64,000 nucleotides of DNA from Campylobacter volucris (GCF_008245045.1 NZ_CP043428.1:372001-436000); one strand, 5' to 3'. Numbered from the stretch's first letter, positions 20,147 to 29,406 are shown. Program-made: numbers and translations. The notes: generated by a model from the letters alone, not told the origin.

Positions 20147-20183
20147 AAAAGTAATATTGTAGTAATATTTGCATATTACTTTT
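20147..20183 (+). promoter_or_regulatory. Operator-like repeats before the molybdoenzyme gene
   Basis: AGTAATATT occurs at 20150-20158 and again at 20161-20169, exactly 11 bases apart, and its reverse complement ATATTACT lies at 20173-20180. The outer copies form an 11-bp perfect inverted repeat (20147-20157 with 20173-20183) ending 13 bases before the start codon. This arrangement suits a dimeric regulator binding the same face of the helix, or an RNA hairpin just before the ribosome site. No regulator is named by the sequence. Confidence 0.45.
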
Positions 20184-20196
20184 GAAAGGATATTTC

Positions 20197-22593
20197 ATGA
20201 AAATAACAAGAAGAAAGTTTCTAAAATCTCTTGCGGCAACTTCAGCGTTTGCTTCTGTAAATCCTTTAGTAGCTGCAACTCAAACTGCATTTTATGACAC
20301 CAAAAAGATTCCTCATGCAACGCATTTTGGAGCTTTTTGGGGTGAAGTAAATTCAGAAGGTAAGCTTATAAAAGTGATACCACAACAATCTGATAAACAT
20401 CCTTCTATTATCACTGATGCTATTATAGATAGGACTTATTCAGACACTAGGATTAAATACCCTTGTGTTAGGAAAAGTTTTTTAGAAGGCAAAAAAAGAC
20501 CACATTTAAGAGGTAAAGAGCCTTTTGTAAGAGTAAGTTGGGAAAAAGCTTTAGAACTTGTATTAGAAAAACTAAAAGAAACTCCAATTGAAAATTTATT
20601 CAATGCTAGTTATGGTGCTTGGGGGCATGTTGGATTGCTTCATAATTGCAATTCAGTTGCAGGAAGATTTTTTAATACAGCCTTGGGTGGTCACATAGGA
20701 ACAGATGGTGAGTATAGTAATGGTGCTGCTGGTAGGGTTAATGCAACTGTAATGGGGGATTTAGAAGTTTATTCTTTACAAACTGCACATGAAGTAATTT
20801 TGAAAAATACCCAAGTATATGTTTTATGGGGTGCTGATCTTTATAAATGCAACCAAATTGATTTTAAAGTAGCTAATCGTGGAAATGACGAATATTATAA
20901 AAAATACAGCAAATCAAATATCAAATTTATCACTATTGACCCACAATACACAACAACAGCTGAGATTTTAAATGCTGATTGGATAAAAATTCGTCCAAAT
21001 ACTGATGTGGCTTTAATGCTTGGTATGATGAATTATCTTTATAAAAGCAATAAATATGATAAAAAATTTATAGAAAAATACACCGATGGCTTTGATAAAT
21101 TTTTACCTTATTTATTAGGTAAAAGTGATGGTATTGATAAAACACCTGCTTGGGCGGCAAATATAACAGGAGTTGATGAAAAAGTTATCACAGCTTTAGC
21201 AGATACTTTTGTAAATAATAGAACATTTTTAGCGGGAAATTGGGCTATGCAAAGAGCTCATCATGGAGAACAGGCTGATTGGACTTTAATGGTTTTAGCT
21301 TCTATGATAGGACAAATTGGCTTACCTGGTGGAGGCTTTGGTTTTTCCATGCATTATTCAGGTGGAGGACAAGCTTTTTCAGGAGTTAGACTTCCAGTAG
21401 GCTTGCCACAAGGAAAAAACAATCTAGATAGTAATATTCCAGCAAGTAGAATTTCTGAAGCTATTTTAAATCCAGGTAAGAAAATAAAATTTAAAGGTAA
21501 AGAAATAACTTTTCCTAAAATAAAACTCATGTATGTAGTTGGTGCATCAGTTTTAGGACATCATCCAAATACAAATGAGCTCATAAAAGCTTTAAGAACT
21601 CTTGATACTCTTATAGTTCATGAGCCATGGTGGACTCCTATGGCAAAAATGGCTGATATAGTTTTACCATCAACTACTACTTTAGAAAGAGATGATATAA
21701 GTTTTGGTGGATCTTATTCTCAAGATTATGTCTATGCTATGAAAAAAGTAATTGAGCCTTATTTTGAAAGTAGAAATGATTATGATATCTTTGAAGAATT
21801 GGCAAAGAAAATAGGTGAAAGAGAACATAAAAAATTTACAGGTGGAAAAACGAAACAGCAATGGCTTGAAGGATTTTATGGAAGAAGTGATTGCCCTTAT
21901 TATATGGAATTTGCAGATTTTTGGAAACAAGGCTTTGTGCATTTTGAAATTCCAAAAGAAGCATATAGCTATGTTAGACACTCTGCATTTAGAGCAGATC
22001 CAGTAGCAAATAAACTTGCCACTGAAAGTGGAAAAATTCAAATTTATTCTCCTAAATTTGAAAACTATAAATTAGAAGACTTTAAAGGACACCCAACTTG
22101 GTTTGAACCAGCTGAGTGGTTGGGTAATAAAGAATTAACAAAAAAATATCCATTCCATTTATTAAGTCCTCATCCAAGATATAGAGTGCATTCTCAACTT
22201 GATAATACTTGGGTAAGAGATTTGTATAAAATTCAAGGAAGGGAACCTGTGGTTATCAACACTCATGATGCGCAAAAACTAGGTATAAAACATGGTGATG
22301 TGGTAGAAGTGTATAATGATAGAGGTTCATTGTTAGCTGGTGCTTTTGTAACAGATAAAATTATGCAAGGAGTTGTTAGTATTCAAGAGGGTGCTTGGTA
22401 TGATCCAGAAGATGTATCTGATAGTAAGCCAAGATGTAACGCAGGTCATGTAAATGTTTTAACAAGTTCAAGACCAACTTCTACTATGGCACAAGCAACG
22501 AGCGTTAATACTTGCCTTGTAGGTATTAAAAAATTAAAAGAAGTTATTAAACCTTATAACTCAACTACACCGCCAGAAATTATAGGAGCTTAA
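20197..22593 (+). CDS. torA: Tat-exported molybdopterin oxidoreductase, TMAO/DMSO reductase family
   Basis: The 798-residue periplasmic enzyme starts at the ATG at 20197, six bases after AAAGGA; an in-frame TTG five codons earlier overlaps that site and is rejected. The N terminus has a twin-arginine signal (TRRKFLKS, then a hydrophobic stretch ending near AAT). There is no N-terminal Fe-S cluster motif, and GEYSNGAAG carries the serine expected to coordinate molybdenum, both as in TorA/DorA/BisC enzymes. A monohaem cytochrome c gene follows by one base, matching the C. jejuni pair that reduces TMAO and DMSO under oxygen limitation. The exact substrate is inferred. Confidence 0.9.
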   Translation: MKITRRKFLKSLAATSAFASVNPLVAATQTAFYDTKKIPHATHFGAFWGEVNSEGKLIKVIPQQSDKHPSIITDAIIDRTYSDTRIKYPCVRKSFLEGKKRPHLRGKEPFVRVSWEKALELVLEKLKETPIENLFNASYGAWGHVGLLHNCNSVAGRFFNTALGGHIGTDGEYSNGAAGRVNATVMGDLEVYSLQTAHEVILKNTQVYVLWGADLYKCNQIDFKVANRGNDEYYKKYSKSNIKFITIDPQYTTTAEILNADWIKIRPNTDVALMLGMMNYLYKSNKYDKKFIEKYTDGFDKFLPYLLGKSDGIDKTPAWAANITGVDEKVITALADTFVNNRTFLAGNWAMQRAHHGEQADWTLMVLASMIGQIGLPGGGFGFSMHYSGGGQAFSGVRLPVGLPQGKNNLDSNIPASRISEAILNPGKKIKFKGKEITFPKIKLMYVVGASVLGHHPNTNELIKALRTLDTLIVHEPWWTPMAKMADIVLPSTTTLERDDISFGGSYSQDYVYAMKKVIEPYFESRNDYDIFEELAKKIGEREHKKFTGGKTKQQWLEGFYGRSDCPYYMEFADFWKQGFVHFEIPKEAYSYVRHSAFRADPVANKLATESGKIQIYSPKFENYKLEDFKGHPTWFEPAEWLGNKELTKKYPFHLLSPHPRYRVHSQLDNTWVRDLYKIQGREPVVINTHDAQKLGIKHGDVVEVYNDRGSLLAGAFVTDKIMQGVVSIQEGAWYDPEDVSDSKPRCNAGHVNVLTSSRPTSTMAQATSVNTCLVGIKKLKEVIKPYNSTTPPEIIGA

Positions 22594-22594
22594 T

Positions 22595-23125
22595 ATGAAA
22601 AAAATTATATTTAGTTTATTATTTTTAATAAATGCATTATTTGCTAAAGATATGTTTATTTTTAATGAAAAAGTAGATCTTTTAGATGCTTCTAAAAAAG
22701 TTATAGGACAAATTTATGAAGGTTCTAAAGTGGAACTTTTAAAAGATGAAGGAGAATATTCATTGATAAAAGTTAAAGGTGAAGTTGTGGAGTCAAATCC
22801 AAAATCTTTAGCTTATACAAAAGATGGCATTTATCTTTTACTGACTTTAAATTCTCAAAATGCAAAAAATGAAATGGAATTTTTAGTTAAAAGTAAAGAT
22901 TTAACTGATAAAGAAATAGATGCTTGGGATGAAATAGAACTTGTATATTATGATACTTGCACAAGTTGTCATGCAGCTCATAAACCAAAAGAACATTTAA
23001 TGGAAGAATGGGATGCTTATCTTTCAGCTATGCAAGGATTTGCTAAAATAACAGATGCTGAAAAAGCTAGAATTTTAAGATTTTTACAATCTCATGCAAG
23101 CAATGGTCCTGTAAAACTTGACTAA
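22595..23125 (+). CDS. Periplasmic monohaem cytochrome c, partner of the molybdoenzyme
   Basis: The 176-residue product has a signal peptide (MKKIIFSLLFLINALFA) and one haem-binding CXXCH motif (CTSCH) near residue 128 in the C-terminal half, with downstream methionines able to act as axial ligand. The first 100 residues resemble a small SH3-like beta domain. It is one base from the reductase gene, so the two are surely translated from one message; the cytochrome probably passes electrons from the quinol pool to the reductase. Confidence 0.88.
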   Translation: MKKIIFSLLFLINALFAKDMFIFNEKVDLLDASKKVIGQIYEGSKVELLKDEGEYSLIKVKGEVVESNPKSLAYTKDGIYLLLTLNSQNAKNEMEFLVKSKDLTDKEIDAWDEIELVYYDTCTSCHAAHKPKEHLMEEWDAYLSAMQGFAKITDAEKARILRFLQSHASNGPVKLD

Positions 23126-23127
23126 AT

Positions 23128-24282
23128 ATGAAAAAATATTTAGCAGCTCTTTTATTGCTTGATTTTTGTGCTTTGCTATATGGCATAAGCACTTTATCTA
23201 TTAGTTATAATGAGGCTAAAATTTTTTTCTATGATCATAGCTTGATTGCTATGATCGCAAGATTTGGAACTACTCTTTTAGGGCAGAATGATTATGGTTT
23301 GAGAATTATTTTTGTTTTGCTTCATTCTTTAAGTTGTATTTTGCTTTACATCTTAGCTTTAAAATATACTAAAACTTCTTTTGACGCTCTTATGTCAGTA
23401 GTTCTTTTTATTCTTTTACCAGGTAGTGTTGCAAGTGCTCTTTTGATAAATGAATCATCTATTGTGATATTTTTTACTCTTTTGATATTGGTCTTATTTG
23501 AGTATAAAAAAACTATATTTTTTTATATTTGTTTGGTTTTTTCTTTATATATAGATGGAAATTTTGCTATTTTGTATCTTGCATTTTTCTTTTTTGGAAT
23601 TTACACGCGTGATAAAATTCTCATTGGTATAGCTTTGCTTTTGTTTGCTATTGCAATGAGTATTTATGGTTTTGATACAAGTGGTAAGCCTCAAGGATAT
23701 GTTTTAGATACTTTAGGTATTTTTGCTGCTTGTTTTTCGCCTTTAGTTTTTTTGTATTTTTTTTATGTTATACACAAAATGCTTTTTCAAAAAGACAAAC
23801 CTTTATTATGGTTTGTTATAGCCACAACTTTCATATTTTGTTTGATTTTTTCATTAAGACAAAGACTATTTTTAGAAGATTTTTTGCCATTTTGTGTAGT
23901 TTGCACTCCACTTTTACTGCGTTATTTAATGTCTTCTTATCGTGCAAGACTTCCACAATTACGCTTAAAACATAATATTTTTATAGAATGTTCTTTGATA
24001 TTTTTGATACTTTTTTATTTAGGTATAATCTTTAATCATTCTTTTTATTATGTTTTAAAAAACCCACAAAAACATTTTGCTTATGATTATCATATAGCTA
24101 AAGAATTAGCAAACAAATTAAAACAAAAAAATATTTTTCAAGTGCATACAAAAAAAGAGCTCGCATTAAAACTTAAATTTTATGGTATTAAAGAAGGTAA
24201 AAAAGAATTATCTTTAACAAATAAACCTAGTGATATTACTATCAAACTAGCAAAACATTCTTTATATTTTGATTTAAAATGA
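23128..24282 (+). CDS. GT-C/GT39-like multi-pass membrane protein
   Basis: The 384-residue product has about nine or ten transmembrane segments and the N-terminal layout of polyprenol-dependent glycosyltransferases such as ArnT/PMT: a first helix, a periplasmic loop with SYNEAKIF containing an acidic residue at the usual catalytic position, then GQNDYGLRIIFVLLHSLS. A short soluble tail follows the last helix. It is 2 bases after the cytochrome gene but unrelated in function, and overlaps the pseudopilin gene in an ATGA junction. Donor and acceptor sugars are unknown. Confidence 0.65.
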   Translation: MKKYLAALLLLDFCALLYGISTLSISYNEAKIFFYDHSLIAMIARFGTTLLGQNDYGLRIIFVLLHSLSCILLYILALKYTKTSFDALMSVVLFILLPGSVASALLINESSIVIFFTLLILVLFEYKKTIFFYICLVFSLYIDGNFAILYLAFFFFGIYTRDKILIGIALLLFAIAMSIYGFDTSGKPQGYVLDTLGIFAACFSPLVFLYFFYVIHKMLFQKDKPLLWFVIATTFIFCLIFSLRQRLFLEDFLPFCVVCTPLLLRYLMSSYRARLPQLRLKHNIFIECSLIFLILFYLGIIFNHSFYYVLKNPQKHFAYDYHIAKELANKLKQKNIFQVHTKKELALKLKFYGIKEGKKELSLTNKPSDITIKLAKHSLYFDLK

Positions 24283-25019
24283 TTAAAGCTTTTACTCTTA
24301 TAGAGCTTTCTTTGGTATGTATCATACTTTCTTTGATTTTTTCTATGGGATATTTTCATGTAAAGCCAGATTATTTGCGTTTGGGTGCAGAGCAAATTTT
24401 AAATGATATCAAATACACTAGACACTTAGCTTTAATGCAAAATGATTTTAGAGCTAAAGAATTTAACATCGCTAAAAAATCATGGTTTCAAGCTAAATGG
24501 CAACTATATTTTATCAAATCAAAAACAGCTACTAATAATGAACAAACCTATACTATATTTTTAGACAAAAATGGTGATGGTAATGCAAATATCGGAAAAA
24601 ACATCATCAATAAAGACAGAGAAATAGCCATAGATTTGTTAAATCCTAACATTTTAATGAATTCAGGACAAAGTGGGGTTATCATCCAAGGTGATGCAAA
24701 GACTAATCCTAGATATAACATAGAAAAAACATATGGAATTTCAAAAGTTTTATTTGAAGGCTCATGTAAAGGCAGCACTCGTTTGGTATTTGATGGTTAT
24801 GGGCGTTTGTATTCTCCTTTAAAAAATGCTTTAAGGCCTTATGATAAATTACTTGATTTTAAAAATGATTGTATTATAAGATTATCCACCAAGCAAAATC
24901 AACACCTTTGTATTATCATAAATTCTCAAACTTCTTATGCATATATACCTGAATTTAAAAAAGATTTTAAGCAGTATTTAACCTTAAACAATAAAATAAC
25001 AACTTGTGATAAATTATAA
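24279..25019 (+). CDS. Prepilin-like (pseudopilin) protein
   Basis: The 246-residue product starts MIKAFTLIELSLVC, a type IV prepilin N terminus with the +5 Glu. The residue before the cleavage point is Ala rather than the usual Gly, which prepilin peptidases sometimes accept. A single hydrophobic helix is followed by a globular domain with four cysteines. Campylobacter uses pseudopilins in its type II-like DNA uptake machinery (Cts proteins), so a competence role is possible; no other such gene is in the window. Translation is probably coupled to the upstream membrane protein. Confidence 0.7.
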   Translation: MIKAFTLIELSLVCIILSLIFSMGYFHVKPDYLRLGAEQILNDIKYTRHLALMQNDFRAKEFNIAKKSWFQAKWQLYFIKSKTATNNEQTYTIFLDKNGDGNANIGKNIINKDREIAIDLLNPNILMNSGQSGVIIQGDAKTNPRYNIEKTYGISKVLFEGSCKGSTRLVFDGYGRLYSPLKNALRPYDKLLDFKNDCIIRLSTKQNQHLCIIINSQTSYAYIPEFKKDFKQYLTLNNKITTCDKL

Positions 25020-25103
25020 TTTTTATTGTTTCTAAGTATTAACTTTAAAAGAGCATAATTACACTCGTAAAAGCAAACATTCATAGATAACTCCTTAGTT
25101 TTT

Positions 25104-25141
25104 AAAGATCTAGCAAAATGTTAGATCTTTAAAGATCTTTT
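25104..25141 (+). terminator. Intrinsic terminator before porA
   Basis: A 9-bp perfect stem (25104-25112 with 25122-25130) is followed by a second AAAGATCTTT copy and a short T run. It closes the unit that ends with the pseudopilin gene, or a possible short transcript starting around 25060. Confidence 0.6.
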
Positions 25142-25212
25142 AGTAATTTTTTATTTATTTTTTCTCATTTATCACAAATTTTATTTACTTTAAGAATTTT
25201 CATATAAAACTA

Positions 25213-25221
25213 TGGTATAAT
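25213..25221 (+). promoter_or_regulatory. Extended -10 promoter of porA
   Basis: TGGTATAAT is a perfect TG-n-TATAAT extended -10, followed by a leader of about 30 bases with an AAGGAG ribosome site before the ATG. This suits the very high expression known for the porin. Confidence 0.8.
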
Positions 25222-25257
25222 TTCGCTACATTTTTAATTTTAATAAGGAGAATTCTC

Positions 25258-26502
25258 ATGAAACTAGTTAAACTTAGTTTAGTAGCAGCTTTAGCTGCAG
25301 GTGCTTTTTCAGCAGCTAATGCTGTTTCACTTGAAGAAGCTATAAAAGATGTTGATGTATCAGGTATGTTCAGATATAGATTTGAATCTGATAGATATAC
25401 TATGGGTGATCAAGTTGATAATGGTTACAATAGCTCTAAAAGCAATGCTCATAAATTTAAATCTCAATTAAATTTCAAAGCAGCTTTAGATGATAATTTC
25501 AAAGCTTTCGTTCAATTCCAATACAATTCAAAAGATTTAGGTTGGGGTAGTATTGTTGCTGATAAAAATGAAGGTACAGACACTCATTCTACATTTGGTG
25601 TTCAACAAGCTTATTTAGAATATACTAACGAAGCTTATGCTACAAGTGTTATGTTAGGTAAAATGGAAGTAAATTCTATTTGGACTGACGATTTAGTAGG
25701 AACAGGCGCTAAAGTTATTAACAATTCTATAGATGGTTTAACTTTTGCAGGTTTCTGGTTTGATGCTTTCAACTGGAATGATGATGGTGATACAGGTGTA
25801 GATAATTTCACAAGAAATGGTGCTTCTATTAAATTAGCTAAATCTTCATTATACGGTGCAGCTGTTTTAGGTGATTTTGATCCATTTGCTTTCCAATTAT
25901 GGGCAGCTTACTCAGCAAATAATGCTTTCTTGTATGCAGTAGATGCTAGCTATAAATTTGCTTTTGGTGATAATATGAACTTCAAAATCGAAGGTCAATA
26001 TTTAGGCAATAGCTTAGACAGTGATTTTGAAAAATTCTATAGTAATGGTGTAACAGATGGCAATTTCTATGCAGCTAAACTTTCAGCTGATATCTCAGCT
26101 TTTGATCTACAAGCTGGTGTAGTTGGTTATGGTGATAAAGACAAATTTAGTGTAGTTACTTTAGAAGATACAGGTAGAGTAATAGCTCCAGGTAAGCAAA
26201 TTTTCTATTCTGAGGGTAGTAGATTAACAGGTGATGTAGGTGAAAACTTCTTCTATTTTGCTGGAGTAGGTTATACTTTTGCTGAGAAACTAAGATTAGG
26301 TTTTGACTATGTAGGTGGTAAATCAAAAGCTGCTTCTTCTATTGGTGGAGATATAGATAAAAATGAATATCTTGGAAGCGTATCTTATGCTTATAGTCCA
26401 AAACTTACATTTAGCGGATTCTATTCTTATTTAACTGAAGATTATGGTCCAACAGATGGTGATGATCAATTCATCAGACTTGAAGCTCTTTACAAATTCT
26501 AA
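25258..26502 (+). CDS. porA: Major outer membrane protein (porin)
   Basis: The 414-residue precursor has a classic signal peptide (MKLVKLSLVAALAAGAFSAANA) and a mature start VSLEEAIKDVDVSG shared by Campylobacter MOMP. The rest is a beta-barrel pattern of alternating aromatic and polar residues, with Asp/Gly/Asn-rich surface loops, ending in the aromatic C terminus (LEALYKF) recognised by the barrel assembly machinery. It is the main pore for small solutes and a dominant antigen. Its single-gene unit has its own strong promoter and terminator. Surface loops are the likely variable parts. Confidence 0.97.
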   Translation: MKLVKLSLVAALAAGAFSAANAVSLEEAIKDVDVSGMFRYRFESDRYTMGDQVDNGYNSSKSNAHKFKSQLNFKAALDDNFKAFVQFQYNSKDLGWGSIVADKNEGTDTHSTFGVQQAYLEYTNEAYATSVMLGKMEVNSIWTDDLVGTGAKVINNSIDGLTFAGFWFDAFNWNDDGDTGVDNFTRNGASIKLAKSSLYGAAVLGDFDPFAFQLWAAYSANNAFLYAVDASYKFAFGDNMNFKIEGQYLGNSLDSDFEKFYSNGVTDGNFYAAKLSADISAFDLQAGVVGYGDKDKFSVVTLEDTGRVIAPGKQIFYSEGSRLTGDVGENFFYFAGVGYTFAEKLRLGFDYVGGKSKAASSIGGDIDKNEYLGSVSYAYSPKLTFSGFYSYLTEDYGPTDGDDQFIRLEALYKF

Positions 26503-26508
26503 TTTTAA

Positions 26509-26535
26509 AAGCTAAGCCTTTTTTTGGCTTAGCTT
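26509..26535. terminator. Bidirectional terminator between porA and yaaA
   Basis: A 10-bp perfect stem (26509-26518 with 26526-26535) has a T7 loop. The yaaA stop codon lies inside the right arm, so the same hairpin, with T-rich flanks on both strands, serves both converging genes. Confidence 0.85.
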
Positions 26536-27269
26536 ACTATTTCTAAAATTATCTCTTCTTTTAATCCTTGTATTTTTATCTCTTTTATTTTTAATTTTTC
26601 AGGTAAATTGGTTAAAATTTCTTTTTTATTTTTGACTGAATTTTGTGCTAAAAAATTTAAAATTATTCCTCTATACGCTTTAGCATAATGACTCAATACC
26701 TTATTATCTTTTAAAAAAGTAAAACTTATATAATTTTGTTTTAAAGTATAAAATTTTTCATAAAATTTCGCTCTTAGATCTATAATGATTTCATCTTTTA
26801 AAAGTTCATCTAAATTTTTTGAAAAATTATCCTTATAAAATTTTTCTATATTAAAATTTTCTATCTTTTTACCTTGTTTGAATTTATAATAAGGTAAAAA
26901 ATCACCAGCACCAACTGGACCAAATAAATTAGAAAATATAATCACATTATTATCAATATACTTTTTAGCATTATTATTTAACTTATTATAATTTAAAAAT
27001 TCATAGGCTACTCCATTATATCTTTGTATAGCTTTTGTGGTTTTTCTTTTAAAAACATCATTACTTAAAATATCTATCTCATCATCATTTTTTATCCCAA
27101 AAAAATCTTTTAAATCTTCATGGTTTAAAGCATTGATATAATCTTGATATTTCTTTATAGCTTCTATCCTTTTTTTATATAAATTTTTAAATATAAATGA
27201 TTTTTCATTAATTTCATCACTATCATTTATAGTAGTTTTACTTTCACTAGGAGAAAATAATATTTTCAT
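26529..27269 (-). CDS. yaaA: YaaA family peroxide-stress protein
   Basis: The 246-residue protein belongs to the YaaA/DUF328 family, whose E. coli member limits free iron and damage during peroxide stress. Visible signatures are the MKILFSPSESK start, RYNGVAYEFLNY, the SNLFGPVGAGD segment (counterpart of SGLYGLLRP) and IDLRAKFYEKF. Length is typical. It converges on porA and is divergent from the tRNA cluster. Confidence 0.92.
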   Translation of the reverse strand: MKILFSPSESKTTINDSDEINEKSFIFKNLYKKRIEAIKKYQDYINALNHEDLKDFFGIKNDDEIDILSNDVFKRKTTKAIQRYNGVAYEFLNYNKLNNNAKKYIDNNVIIFSNLFGPVGAGDFLPYYKFKQGKKIENFNIEKFYKDNFSKNLDELLKDEIIIDLRAKFYEKFYTLKQNYISFTFLKDNKVLSHYAKAYRGIILNFLAQNSVKNKKEILTNLPEKLKIKEIKIQGLKEEIILEIVS

Positions 27270-27322
27270 AATTTATTCCTTAATTTTGATTTTGTAAATT
27301 ATATAAAATTATATAAAATATC

Positions 27323-27351
27323 TTGACAATGTTTTAAATTTAGAATATAAT
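27323..27351 (+). promoter_or_regulatory. Full-consensus sigma70 promoter of the tRNA-tuf cluster
   Basis: TTGACA (27323-27328), a 17-base spacer and TATAAT (27346-27351) form a perfect E. coli-type promoter, with the first tRNA starting 16 bases after the -10. Campylobacter promoters usually lack a recognisable -35, so this marks a very strong stable-RNA promoter. Confidence 0.85.
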
Positions 27352-27366
27352 TCAACTTTATTTTTT

Positions 27367-27442
27367 GCTGGTTTAGCTCAGTTGGTAGAGCAGCTGCCTT
27401 GTAAGCAGCAGGTCGGGGGTTCAAGTCCCTTAACCAGCTCCA
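27367..27442 (+). tRNA. tRNA-Thr (TGT)
   Basis: The cloverleaf folds with acceptor GCTGGTT/AACCAGC, a five-pair anticodon stem GCTGC/GCAGC and loop CTTGTAA, giving anticodon TGT (reads ACA). CCA is encoded. Confidence 0.97.
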
Positions 27443-27488
27443 TTGTTGATAGCAGTGTTTGACCAGAGATGAAAAGCATTTTTATTAT

Positions 27489-27574
<86 letters not shown>

Positions 27575-27581
27575 TTGCTTT

Positions 27582-27658
27582 GCGGGAGTAGCTCAGTTGG
27601 CTAGAGCATCAGCCTTCCAAGCTGAGGGTCGCGGGTTCGAGTCCCGTTTCCCGCTCCA
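27582..27658 (+). tRNA. tRNA-Gly (TCC)
   Basis: Anticodon stem CAGCC/ with loop CTTCCAA gives TCC (reads GGA and GGG). Acceptor is GCGGGAG/TTCCCGC with one G-T pair; CCA is encoded. Confidence 0.96.
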
Positions 27659-27663
27659 ACCTT

Positions 27664-27729
27664 AATTTTGGTAGAGTGAAACTGGGAGCTGTTTTTATTT
27701 ATTTCTAGCAGTTTCAAATTTCCAAAATT
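27664..27729 (+). other. Two-step hairpin between tRNA-Gly and the second tRNA-Thr
   Basis: AATTTTGG (27664-27671) pairs with CCAAAATT (27722-27729), and inside it GAAACTG (27678-27684) pairs with CAGTTTC (27709-27715). It is followed by T-rich sequence. It could be a processing structure or a partial terminator that tunes tRNA versus tuf output. Confidence 0.4.
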
Positions 27730-27759
27730 TTTTAATTTATGTTTTTAATTTTTCTGAGC

Positions 27760-27834
<75 letters not shown>

Positions 27835-27900
27835 TTAATTTCAAAAGATTATAAAACATAAATTGGTATTTGTCTGAAAAATTTTATATGGAGGAAAAAT

Positions 27901-29100
27901 ATGGCTAAAGAAAAGTTTTCACGAAATAAGCCTCATGTTAATATCGGTACTATCGGTCACGTTGATCATGGTAAAACTACTTTAACAGCTGCGATTTCTG
28001 CTGTTCTTTCTAGAAGAGGTTTGGCTGAGCTTAAAGATTATGACAATATCGATAATGCTCCAGAAGAAAAAGAGCGTGGTATTACTATCGCTACATCACA
28101 CATTGAATATGAAACAGAAAATCGCCACTATGCGCATGTTGACTGTCCAGGACACGCTGACTATGTTAAAAATATGATCACTGGTGCTGCTCAAATGGAT
28201 GGAGCTATTCTTGTTGTTTCTGCAGCAGATGGCCCAATGCCACAAACTAGAGAGCATATTCTACTTTCTCGTCAAGTAGGTGTTCCATATATTGTAGTAT
28301 TTATGAACAAAGCAGATATGGTTGATGATGCTGAGTTATTAGAATTAGTTGAAATGGAAATTAGAGAATTATTAAGCTCTTATGATTTCCCAGGTGATGA
28401 CACTCCTATTATTTCAGGTTCAGCATTACAAGCACTTGAAGAAGCTAAAGCAGGTCAAGATGGTGAATGGTCTAAAAAGATTTTAGATCTTATGGCCGCG
28501 GTTGATGATTACATCCCAACTCCTACTCGTGATACAGATAAAGATTTCTTAATGCCAATTGAAGATGTTTTCTCAATTTCTGGTCGTGGTACTGTTGTTA
28601 CAGGTAGAATTGAAAAAGGTGTTGTAAAAGTTGGTGATACTATCGAAATTGTTGGTATTAGAGATACTCAAACAACAACTGTAACTGGTGTTGAAATGTT
28701 TAGAAAAGAAATGGATCAAGGTGAAGCAGGTGATAATGTTGGCGTGCTTCTTCGTGGTACTAAAAAAGAAGATGTTTTACGCGGTATGGTTCTTGCTAAA
28801 CCAAAATCAATCACCCCGCATACAGACTTTGAAGCTGAAGTTTATATTTTAAATAAAGATGAAGGTGGTCGCCACACTCCATTCTTTAACAATTATAGAC
28901 CACAATTTTATGTAAGAACGACAGATGTTACAGGTGCGATTAAACTTGCTGATGGTGTTGAAATGGTTATGCCAGGTGAAAATGTAAGCATTACTGTAAG
29001 TCTTATTGCTCCAGTTGCACTTGAAGAAGGCACTCGTTTTGCTATCCGTGAAGGTGGCCGTACTGTTGGTTCAGGTGTTGTTTCTAAAATTATTAAATAA
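27901..29100 (+). CDS. tuf: Elongation factor Tu
   Basis: EF-Tu delivers aminoacyl-tRNA to the ribosome with GTP. The 399-residue sequence has [10 protein letters not shown] (P loop), the [13 protein letters not shown] switch I region, [12 protein letters not shown] (switch II), NKAD for guanine recognition and GSAL. Domains II and III follow with standard spacing. GGAGG precedes the ATG. It is downstream of four tRNA genes and upstream of rpmG, as usual in Campylobacterota. Confidence 0.99.
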   Translation: MAKEKFSRNKPHVNIGTIGHVDHGKTTLTAAISAVLSRRGLAELKDYDNIDNAPEEKERGITIATSHIEYETENRHYAHVDCPGHADYVKNMITGAAQMDGAILVVSAADGPMPQTREHILLSRQVGVPYIVVFMNKADMVDDAELLELVEMEIRELLSSYDFPGDDTPIISGSALQALEEAKAGQDGEWSKKILDLMAAVDDYIPTPTRDTDKDFLMPIEDVFSISGRGTVVTGRIEKGVVKVGDTIEIVGIRDTQTTTVTGVEMFRKEMDQGEAGDNVGVLLRGTKKEDVLRGMVLAKPKSITPHTDFEAEVYILNKDEGGRHTPFFNNYRPQFYVRTTDVTGAIKLADGVEMVMPGENVSITVSLIAPVALEEGTRFAIREGGRTVGSGVVSKIIK

Positions 29101-29106
29101 TCATAA

Positions 29107-29127
29107 GCGAGATTTTTCTCGCTTTTT
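29107..29127 (+). terminator. Terminator/attenuator after tuf
   Basis: GCGAG (29107-29111) pairs with CTCGC (29118-29122), followed by T5. The 5-bp stem is short, so it probably reduces rather than stops transcription into rpmG. Confidence 0.7.
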
Positions 29128-29139
29128 ATAAGGATAAAA

Positions 29140-29298
29140 ATGAGAATTAAAGTTGGTTTAAAGTGTGAAGAGTGTGGAGATATTAACTATAGCACATTTA
29201 AAAATAGTAAAAATACAACTGAAAAGTTAGAATTAAAAAAATATTGCCCAAGATTAAAAAAACACACTATTCATAAAGAAGTTAAATTAAAAAGTTAA
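29140..29298 (+). CDS. rpmG: Ribosomal protein L33
   Basis: This 52-residue 50S protein starts at ATG after AAGGAT and reads [13 protein letters not shown] and so on to [13 protein letters not shown]. It has the first CXXC pair (CEEC) of the zinc ribbon, but of the second pair only the first Cys remains (KYCPRL), so it is intermediate between the zinc-binding and zinc-free types. It sits between tuf and tRNA-Trp. Confidence 0.95.
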   Translation: MRIKVGLKCEECGDINYSTFKNSKNTTEKLELKKYCPRLKKHTIHKEVKLKS

Positions 29299-29314
29299 GG
29301 CTTTTTAAGCCCTT

Positions 29315-29390
29315 AGGGCAATAGCTCCAATGGTAGAGCGCCGGATTCCAAATCCGATGGTTGGGGGTTCGAATCCCTCTTGCCCTGCCA
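29315..29390 (+). tRNA. tRNA-Trp (CCA)
   Basis: Acceptor AGGGCAA/TTGCCCT and anticodon stem CGGAT/ATCCG with CCA anticodon. The 3' CCA is encoded. It lies between rpmG and secE, the conserved epsilonproteobacterial order. Confidence 0.97.
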
Positions 29391-29406
29391 CAAAATAAGG
29401 TTAAGT

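Noticed and set aside
25020-25103. Possible small RNA between the pseudopilin gene and the porA terminator
   Set aside because: Only a weak CATAAT box and the terminator support it; there is no conserved structure I can name.
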